From the NCBI GenBank assembly GCA_947177325.1, contig CAMWUH010000012.1:1-19110 (forward strand): a DNA stretch of 19,110 nucleotides. The letters run 5' to 3'. The stretch comes from an uncultured Bacteroidales bacterium. Lineage in GTDB: Bacteria > Bacteroidota > Bacteroidia > Bacteroidales > Muribaculaceae. The notes under the pieces were generated by a model that saw nothing but the letters and a program-made list of their open reading frames with translations, had not been told where the DNA came from and did not search any database. Shown one piece after another: positions 13,883 to 19,110 of the stretch; the first letter of the stretch is position 1; each line of letters opens with the position of its first letter. Made by a program: the position numbers and the translations under genes.

Positions 13883-14986
13883 ATGTCATTTATGGAACGT
13901 TTATTCTTGATATTGATTATGGCAGTAGCATCAGTTAGCGCTGCAATGGCCCAAAATTCAGTCAAATTGCACTATTATCCACATGAGCTGCAGCTTCGCC
14001 ATGCGTTTAATTTAGCGTCGATGTCGCGCACAACCACTCCGGGGGTGCAAGTTGAAATCACCATTGACTCCCTCACCGGCTATGGCGAGGCCTCTATGCC
14101 TCCCTATCTCGGCGAATCGATTGAATCCGTGATGAGCTTTCTGGATAAAGTGGATGCTCAGAGACTTGCCGACCCGTTTGCCTTTGAAGCCGTGACTCAA
14201 TATCTTGACTCCATAGCTCCCGGCAATCGCGCGGCTAAGGCAGCTGTCGACATTGCCATGCACGACCTCGCGGGAAAAATCATGGGGCAACCATGGTATC
14301 GCATCTACGGCCTTGACCCTGCTTTGGCCCCCTCTACCTCCTACACTATCTCTAACGACACGCCCGAGGAACTTGAACGTAAATTGGCGGAGTCAGAGCC
14401 TTACAACATTCTGAAAGTAAAGATGGGTGTACCGGGCGATCGCGAATTGATTGAATGGATTCGCACCCGCACTGACCGCCCAATCTGCGTCGACGTCAAT
14501 CAGGGCTGGAAAACTCGCGAAGAAGCTCTCGACAACATTCTTTGGCTCGCCGATAAAAATGTGATTTTCGTGGAGCAGCCGATGGATAAGACCGACTTGG
14601 AGAGCCACAAATGGCTGAAAGAACATTCGCCGTTGCCTGTCATTGCCGACGAGGCTGTGCAAACATCGGCCGACGTAGCCCGACTGGCCGACGCCTACGA
14701 TGGCATCAATATAAAGCTGATGAAAAGCGGCGGACTGACCGATGCCTACAAGATGGCTTTGATTGCAAAGGGATTGGGAATGAAAGTGATGATTGGTTGT
14801 ATGACCGAAACATCGTGCGCCGTTTCGGCCGCCGCACAGTTAGCGCCTTTAGCCGATTGGGTTGACCTCGACGGCAATCTGCTGATAGCCAACGACCTTT
14901 TCGACGGCATGACAATAGTCGACGGCCGCGTTACGCTCCCCGACAAGCCCGGCATCGGGGTTACACGTCGAGAAACAGCCAACTGA
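13883..14986 (+). CDS. Exported dipeptide epimerase (enolase superfamily, L-Ala-D/L-Glu type)
   Basis: From the chosen start this is a 367-residue protein with a signal peptide (MSFMERLFLILIMAVASVSAAMAQ; the second M is an alternative start). The enolase-superfamily (MLE subgroup) active site is complete: the KxK pair K178/K180 in LKVKMG, metal ligands D204 (VDVN), E231 (FVEQP) and D256 (IADEA), and the second-side lysine K278 in IKLMKSGG. IKLMKSGGLTDA is typical of L-Ala-D/L-Glu and related dipeptide epimerases, which interconvert the stereocentre of dipeptides released from peptidoglycan. The signal peptide places it in the periplasm. The gene is alone and ends at a palindromic terminator. 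Exact dipeptide specificity is not certain. Confidence 0.85.
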   Translation: MSFMERLFLILIMAVASVSAAMAQNSVKLHYYPHELQLRHAFNLASMSRTTTPGVQVEITIDSLTGYGEASMPPYLGESIESVMSFLDKVDAQRLADPFAFEAVTQYLDSIAPGNRAAKAAVDIAMHDLAGKIMGQPWYRIYGLDPALAPSTSYTISNDTPEELERKLAESEPYNILKVKMGVPGDRELIEWIRTRTDRPICVDVNQGWKTREEALDNILWLADKNVIFVEQPMDKTDLESHKWLKEHSPLPVIADEAVQTSADVARLADAYDGINIKLMKSGGLTDAYKMALIAKGLGMKVMIGCMTETSCAVSAAAQLAPLADWVDLDGNLLIANDLFDGMTIVDGRVTLPDKPGIGVTRRETAN

Positions 14987-15010
14987 CGCCGGGCCTGACT
15001 CGCAAACGGA

Positions 15011-15052
15011 TAAAATCTAAAGACTGCTCCATGGAGCAGTCTTTAGATTTTA
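15011..15052. terminator. Perfect 42-bp palindrome, bidirectional terminator
   Basis: The 21-base arms are perfect inverted copies (TAAAATCTAAAGACTGCTCC plus one base), meeting at CCATGG with no spacer. The outer A/T-rich ends give an A-tract and a T-tract on both strands, as expected for a terminator shared by convergent genes. It lies 24 nt after the epimerase stop, and its last three bases form the stop codon of the FKBP gene. Confidence 0.8.
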
Positions 15053-15448
15053 CATTGATTGAATCAACTCGATATCGAAAATTAGAGTAGAGCCGCCGGG
15101 TATGCCGGGCACTGACTGCTTCCCATAACCCTGCTCGGCCGGAATATAAAGTTCCCAGCGGTCGCCGGGGTGCATTTGCTGCAGAGCAATTATCCATCCG
15201 GGAATAAGTTCGCGAAGGCGGAAGGCCGGCGCCTGACCCGAGCGCGACGAGTCAAACGTCTTGCCATTGATAGTCTTGCCCGTATAGTGAGCCACTACCA
15301 CAGAGTTGCGGTTAGGCGACGGCTTTTTCGGGTCACCCTTTTTCAGGACTTTGTAATATATTCCTTTATCTAAAGCCATCACGCCCGGCTCTGAAGCTAT
15401 ATCACGGAGCCATTGCCGATTGCGGTCAATATATTCTTGTTTTGCCAT
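15050..15448 (-). CDS. FKBP-type peptidyl-prolyl cis-trans isomerase
   Basis: The 132-residue protein consists of a short charged N-terminal helix (about 1-45) and one FKBP domain (about 46-130). The usual active-site residues can be picked out: Y55 in VVAHYTGK, F65-D66 in GKTFDSS, W85 in IPGWIIAL, Y108 in GYG, and F124 in STLIFDIEL. It lacks a signal peptide and lipobox, so it is probably cytoplasmic, unlike many Bacteroidota FKBPs, which are exported. It catalyses isomerisation of X-Pro bonds and assists folding. The gene lies 25 nt behind fprA on the same strand and is probably transcribed with it. Its stop codon is built into the palindromic terminator. Confidence 0.92.
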   Translation of the reverse strand: MAKQEYIDRNRQWLRDIASEPGVMALDKGIYYKVLKKGDPKKPSPNRNSVVVAHYTGKTINGKTFDSSRSGQAPAFRLRELIPGWIIALQQMHPGDRWELYIPAEQGYGKQSVPGIPGGSTLIFDIELIQSM

Positions 15449-15473
15449 AACGGTGAAAATATGTGCACGACTG

Positions 15474-16667
15474 CTATCGCAATTTCGAGGCGAGGGCTGA
15501 TGCTGCTTCAGCGCATTGAGTCAGTGCGTTATGGTCAGGCGCATGCTTTGCCGAAACCGGCGCCGCAACCGCCTCAGTTTCCCATGCTTCAAGATATTTT
15601 TGCATCATCTTAATGCCTTGGGGCGACCATGTGTGGGAGCCGAGCAAAGCCACTTCTCGATTTTTCAGTCCTCTGACGGTCAACGCTTTCATTAAGGCAG
15701 CTACAGGCGGGAAAAGACCGTCGGAATAGGTCGGAGCTGCAATCACCAAGCCGCGATGAGCAAAGCAATCGGCAATCATTTGGCTTTGAGATGAAACAGA
15801 GGCGTTGTGAATTACTATTTCTTTCACCCCCTCGAGAGCCAACTGACGGGCAGCGGCTTCGGCCATTCGGGCCGTGTTGCCATACATTGAGCCATACACA
15901 ATGGTAACGCCATTATCCAGAGGCTGATATTGGCTCAGGCGGTTGTAGAGGTCAATAACTCGGTCTATTTCTTCTTGCCAGACGGGACCGTGGGTTGAGC
16001 AAATCATTTCAATTTCAGCGTTGGCAAGCTTAGCTAAAGCCCGCTGCACAAATTGGCCGTATTTCCCCACGATGTTGCTATAATATCGCACCATTTCAGG
16101 GAAATAGCGCTCGGTGTTCATCTCGCGGTCTACGATAGCGCCGTTGAGCGCTCCGAAGCAACCGAAAGCATCTCCGCTAAAGAGTGCTTTCCCCTCTTTG
16201 AAATATGTCATCATGGTTTCGGGCCAGTGGACCATAGGAGTCAGGAAGAATTGCAGAGTCACATCGCCGCCTAACTCCAGCGTGTCGCCATCTTTGATTG
16301 CCAAAGTATTGTCAGTCACGCCATAGAAGCCTTTGACCATTGCAAGAGTCTGGGCATTACCCACTATGGTGAGGCCGGGGAATGCCGACCGCAACAAGCT
16401 GATGCCTCCCGAGTGGTCGGGCTCCATGTGGTTGATGATAAGATAGTCGGGAGTGCGGTCACCCAAAATAGTCTTTATGTGGTCGATTTGTTCAAGAGCG
16501 TGGCTGACCTCAACGCCATCGATAATTGCAACCTTGTCGCTTCCTGAAATCAGGTAAGAGTTGTAGCTAACGCCATTCGGAAGAGGCCAGAGGCTCTCGA
16601 AAAGCGGGGTTGTGCGGTCGTTGACGCCGATATAGTGAATATGCGGGGCAATCTCTGAGTTGGTCAT
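15474..16667 (-). CDS. fprA: A-type flavoprotein (flavodiiron protein) FprA
   Basis: The 397-residue protein has the two-domain core of class A flavodiiron proteins. The N-terminal metallo-beta-lactamase-like domain supplies the diiron ligands H80, E82, D84 and H85 (NHMEPDHSGG), H147 (MVHWPE), D166 (SGDAFG) and H226 (STHGPVW), all present. The C-terminal flavodoxin domain starts at about 254 with the FMN-phosphate loop YGSMYGNT (258-265). No rubredoxin extension is fused. These cytoplasmic enzymes reduce O2 to water and/or NO to N2O and protect anaerobes from air or nitrosative stress. The electron donor, rubredoxin or another redox partner, is not encoded nearby. It probably shares an mRNA with the FKBP gene. 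Confidence 0.94.
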   Translation of the reverse strand: MTNSEIAPHIHYIGVNDRTTPLFESLWPLPNGVSYNSYLISGSDKVAIIDGVEVSHALEQIDHIKTILGDRTPDYLIINHMEPDHSGGISLLRSAFPGLTIVGNAQTLAMVKGFYGVTDNTLAIKDGDTLELGGDVTLQFFLTPMVHWPETMMTYFKEGKALFSGDAFGCFGALNGAIVDREMNTERYFPEMVRYYSNIVGKYGQFVQRALAKLANAEIEMICSTHGPVWQEEIDRVIDLYNRLSQYQPLDNGVTIVYGSMYGNTARMAEAAARQLALEGVKEIVIHNASVSSQSQMIADCFAHRGLVIAAPTYSDGLFPPVAALMKALTVRGLKNREVALLGSHTWSPQGIKMMQKYLEAWETEAVAAPVSAKHAPDHNALTQCAEAASALASKLR

Positions 16668-16719
16668 ATTGAGAATCTGTTTTTATAATTTTATAATTGA
16701 TGACTTCAAAAAATCAACG

Positions 16720-16727
16720 CAAAGTTA
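16720..16727 (-). promoter_or_regulatory. -7 element before fprA
   Basis: TAACTTTG on the minus strand matches the Bacteroidota -7 box. The -33 position lacks a clear TTG, which can indicate dependence on an activator. The expected start near 16713 gives a leader of about 46 nt. Confidence 0.45.
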
Positions 16728-16802
16728 CGAAAATCGGCGTTAATTTGGTTAATATCATCAGGAATTTAAACAACCGCGAAATGTTAAATTCTTGATTTCA
16801 AA

Positions 16803-16864
16803 AACTTAATATAAGTTAATAATGTTATAGTCGTAGATGTTTCTTATCCCTTTATCAGAGGGAT
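16803..16864 (+). promoter_or_regulatory. Two inverted repeats upstream of the phosphatase gene
   Basis: AACTTA-ATA-TAAGTT (16803-16817) is a perfect 6+3+6 inverted repeat of operator size. ATCCCT-TTATCAG-AGGGAT (16846-16864) can form a 6-bp hairpin that would lie in the leader. No full TAnnTTTG promoter is seen before the gene. Either repeat could be a control site, but chance is not excluded in A/T-rich sequence. Confidence 0.3.
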
Positions 16865-16929
16865 TATGTTCCCGGCCGGAACAATCAAATCAATTTTTTA
16901 CCTTATATCTTACCTTATTATTTTTTATC

Positions 16930-17760
16930 ATGAAAACTAATTCGTTGAAATCAATCCGCGCTTTAGCTTTAGCGCTTTTCGTTGCCGCCTCGGCTCTCTC
17001 TTTGTCAGCCCAACGTCCGGCCGGTGATCACAAAGTAAAAGACACCACCACTTACCCCGACCTTTACTTCCTCCAGGAAGGCGACGTGCCTAACAGCTAC
17101 TTGCTCCTCCCCCCTCCCCCCGACGCAGCTTCCATCACTTTCCTCAACGACCAGGCTCGCTACAACTGGGGCAAATCATTGCGCAACACTGAGCGTGGCG
17201 CTCAGGCTTTCCGCGATGCCCGAGTGTCGGGCGATGGTGTTCCCGAAGCTTTCTCTGAAGCATTTGGCATCACTATCAACGAATACGAAACTCCTGAAAT
17301 CAAGAAACTTATTGTTGGCATGCGAGAAGATGCCGGCGACCTCGGCACCCGCGACGCCAAAGACTATTATAATCGTCAACGACCCTTCGCTTTTTACTCT
17401 GAAGACACCTGCAACCCTGAGCAGCAGGAAGAACTCTCAACCAATGGCTCTTATCCATCAGGCCACACCTCTATCGGCTGGGCAACTGCATTGGTATTGG
17501 CCGAAATCAACCCCGAGCGCCAAAATGAAATTCTCAAACGTGGCTATGAAATGGGCGAAAGCCGAGTTATCTGCGGCTACCACTTCCAGAGCGACGTTGA
17601 CGCCGGACGACTCACCGGCTCCGTCACCGTGGCACGCCTCCACGCCGACCCCGAATTCCAGGCCCAGTTAGCCAAAGCTAAAGATGAGTTCCGCAAACTG
17701 AAAAAAGCCGGCAAAGTGGCCCAAGGGACTGCACTTCCCAGCAAAACAACTTCTGATTGA
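16930..17760 (+). CDS. Exported class A acid phosphatase (PAP2 superfamily)
   Basis: From the ATG at 16930 this is a 276-residue protein with a signal peptide (MKTNSLKSIRALALALFVAASALSLSAQ). The vanadium-chloroperoxidase/PAP2 phosphatase motifs are all present: KDYYNRQRP at 144-152 (KX6RP), PSGHT at 176-180 with H179 as a catalytic histidine, and SRVICGYHFQSD at 211-222 (SRX5HX3D), where H218 is the nucleophile in this family. The proline-rich LLLPPPPD at 58-65 is typical of PhoN-type class A acid phosphatases. The enzyme releases phosphate from a broad range of organic monoesters in the periplasm. A longer frame reaches back to 16837 but would place sequence before the signal peptide. A porin gene follows after 88 nt without an apparent promoter. 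Confidence 0.9.
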   Translation: MKTNSLKSIRALALALFVAASALSLSAQRPAGDHKVKDTTTYPDLYFLQEGDVPNSYLLLPPPPDAASITFLNDQARYNWGKSLRNTERGAQAFRDARVSGDGVPEAFSEAFGITINEYETPEIKKLIVGMREDAGDLGTRDAKDYYNRQRPFAFYSEDTCNPEQQEELSTNGSYPSGHTSIGWATALVLAEINPERQNEILKRGYEMGESRVICGYHFQSDVDAGRLTGSVTVARLHADPEFQAQLAKAKDEFRKLKKAGKVAQGTALPSKTTSD

Positions 17761-17848
17761 GGCTTGTAGTTGACCTTTCGACTATTTCCCTCCCCCTCCA
17801 TCTTTTTTTCACCTCAACTTATCTCTCCATTTCTAAAATTCTAATATC

Positions 17849-19027
17849 ATGAAACTCAGGGTTAAAACTTTGGCATTGACAGCGCTCGTAGCGCTTGCAG
17901 CCTCAGCTCAGGAAACAACCGGCAGTGAACCCAAATTCACCATAAAACCTACCGGCCGCATTTTGATGGACGGCTCAGTATATATGGGTGGCAACGGCGA
18001 CATCACCGATGAATCAGCCGACCAAAAATTTGTTGACGGCGTAGCTATCCCCGACCTCCGGCTCGGCGTTAAAGCCTCTTATGGCAAATGGAGCGCAAAA
18101 GTCGACGTTGGCTTCGGATACTTCAAAGTAGGCGTAAAAGACGTATTTCTCCAATACACCTTCAACGATAATCATCTGATTAAAGCCGGCTACTTCGTTC
18201 CGCAATTCGGCCTTAACTCCGAAACATCTTCTTCAATGAAGCCCAGCTTTGAAGAGCCCACAAGCAACGAATTTTTCAACGCAAACCCTCGTCTGCTCGG
18301 CATCAGCTACATTTATAGCAAAGACAAATTCTTTGCCGGAACAACCGCCTTTGCTGAAGCCAATGCCATGAAGCTTAGCTCCAACGAAATGGGCAAGCAG
18401 GGCTGGGGAGCCGAAACCCGACTGGTTTACCGTCCGTTCCACGCCGACGGCAACGCTCTTCAGGTTGGATTCTCCATTAACTACACCACTCCTACGGCCG
18501 ACAACCACACTGCCTTTAATCTCACGAGCAACTTCCCGACCCGTGTAGCCAAAGTCAACCTTTTGAGCGCCAACGTCGACAACGCTCGCGGAATGGTGAA
18601 ACTAACCCCTGAAATCCTGTTTATGCGCGACAACTTCGCCCTCGAAGCACAATATTATTACCTCAATATCGCGCGCAAAGACGGCCTCCACAGCTATCGT
18701 GCCCAAGGTGCTTACGGCCTGTTCCGCACTCTTCTTTTCGGCGGCATCTACGGCTACAGCATGGGCGACTGCGGCATGGCTACCCCTCCCGCCAAATCGC
18801 TTGAAATGGTGCTCGGCTACAACTACACCAACGCCACCGACTATAGCGCCGGAATCTACGGCGGTATAAGCAACGACGCCAGCGTGACATTCAACTACTA
18901 CATCAACAAATACATGATTGCCCGTCTGCGCTACAGCTATACCCACGTGCGCGACCGCTACGTTGAAGACCTCCTCCCCTCTCGCCACGTCAACACCCTC
19001 GAAGCCCGTCTGCAAATCATCTTCTGA
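17849..19027 (+). CDS. OprO/OprP-like outer-membrane porin
   Basis: The 392-residue protein has a signal peptide (MKLRVKTLALTALVALAASAQ) and then long alternating beta-strand sequence. The N-terminal barrel part resembles the phosphate-selective porin O/P family: TGRILMDGSVYMGG, then LRLGVKASYGKWSAKVDVGFG, then KDVFLQYTF, then IKAGYFVPQFGLNS. The chain ends in LEARLQIIF, with the C-terminal phenylalanine expected of outer-membrane barrels. The family name comes from Pseudomonas OprP/OprO; many Bacteroidota members have not been tested. The neighbouring exported acid phosphatase makes phosphate uptake a sensible inference. The two genes are separated by 88 nt of pyrimidine-rich sequence with no -7 box, so they are probably co-transcribed. 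Confidence 0.83.
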   Translation: MKLRVKTLALTALVALAASAQETTGSEPKFTIKPTGRILMDGSVYMGGNGDITDESADQKFVDGVAIPDLRLGVKASYGKWSAKVDVGFGYFKVGVKDVFLQYTFNDNHLIKAGYFVPQFGLNSETSSSMKPSFEEPTSNEFFNANPRLLGISYIYSKDKFFAGTTAFAEANAMKLSSNEMGKQGWGAETRLVYRPFHADGNALQVGFSINYTTPTADNHTAFNLTSNFPTRVAKVNLLSANVDNARGMVKLTPEILFMRDNFALEAQYYYLNIARKDGLHSYRAQGAYGLFRTLLFGGIYGYSMGDCGMATPPAKSLEMVLGYNYTNATDYSAGIYGGISNDASVTFNYYINKYMIARLRYSYTHVRDRYVEDLLPSRHVNTLEARLQIIF

Positions 19028-19110
19028 CACCAACCTCCACGGGTCAACTCCAGCTTTAAGTAACTGTTGAAAATTAAATTATACTATATGCGAGATGGAA
19101 ATTGAGGAAA
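19028..19110. other. Right-edge intergenic stretch
   Basis: No terminator hairpin with a T-tract is visible after the porin gene. A frame opens at 19095 (MEIEE) and runs off the window on the + strand; five codons are too few to call a gene. Confidence 0.2.

Noticed and set aside
16837..16929. N-terminal extension of the acid phosphatase
   Set aside because: A typical signal peptide begins at 16930, and the extension has no family similarity and covers a leader hairpin.
18602..19033. 143-codon minus-strand frame antisense to the porin gene
   Set aside because: It is valine/alanine-rich and looks like the shadow of a coding strand with strong codon bias; the porin reading has a signal peptide and a C-terminal phenylalanine.
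1..19110. tRNA or rRNA genes, CRISPR arrays, insertion sequences, prophage
   Set aside because: No T-loop motifs in cloverleaf context, no regularly spaced repeats, no transposase, integrase or phage proteins were found on either strand.

Overview
The window looks like a chromosomal housekeeping segment from a Bacteroidota bacterium, most likely order Bacteroidales. A gut lineage of moderate GC such as Muribaculaceae is my guess, but the family cannot be proved from sequence alone. The reasons are: repeated promoters of the Bacteroidota type (-33 TTTG or TTG, about 20 nt, then -7 TAnnTTTG), A/T-rich leaders without Shine-Dalgarno sequences, and families typical of the phylum (DUF4369 lipoprotein, OprO/P-type porin, LptC next to a CorC-like protein and CoaX, DUF4332). 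There are no tRNA or rRNA genes, CRISPR arrays, insertion sequences or phage genes.

Layout. 1-2022 (+): the 3' part of an RsmF-type rRNA m5C methyltransferase, a HipA-like kinase-fold protein and a DUF3037 protein, tightly packed. 2040-3164 (-): a GT-B glycosyltransferase with its own promoter. 3165-3715: a 550-bp gap that holds an apparently independent minus-strand small transcript (about 3520 to 3215) with a canonical promoter, several hairpins, an 18-codon ORF and a terminator. 3716-4555 (-): outer-membrane phospholipase A (pldA), with a promoter back to back with that of the next gene. 4763-8833 (+): DUF4369 lipoprotein, ComM/YifB AAA+ protein, DUF4332 helix-hairpin-helix protein and YpfJ-type zinc metallopeptidase. 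8864-13722 (-): a five-gene operon transcribed coaX, outer-membrane barrel protein, lptC, CorC/HlyC-like membrane protein, PduO-type cobalamin adenosyltransferase; the last three genes are joined by ATGA overlaps. 13883-14986 (+): an exported dipeptide epimerase. It converges, through a perfect 42-bp palindrome, on an fprA-FKBP pair (15050-16667, -). 16930-19027 (+): an exported class A acid phosphatase followed by an OprO/P-like porin.

How the genes work together. Much of the window serves the cell envelope: LptC in LPS export, PldA for surface phospholipids, two outer-membrane barrels, a secreted epimerase for murein-derived dipeptides, and a phosphatase-porin pair that plausibly releases phosphate and imports it. 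CoaX (CoA synthesis), the cobalamin adenosyltransferase and the flavodiiron protein (O2/NO detoxification) suit an anaerobic gut lifestyle.

The least explained parts are the HipA-like/DUF3037 gene pair and the structured small transcript at about 3215-3520. These are the best candidates for undescribed biology here.
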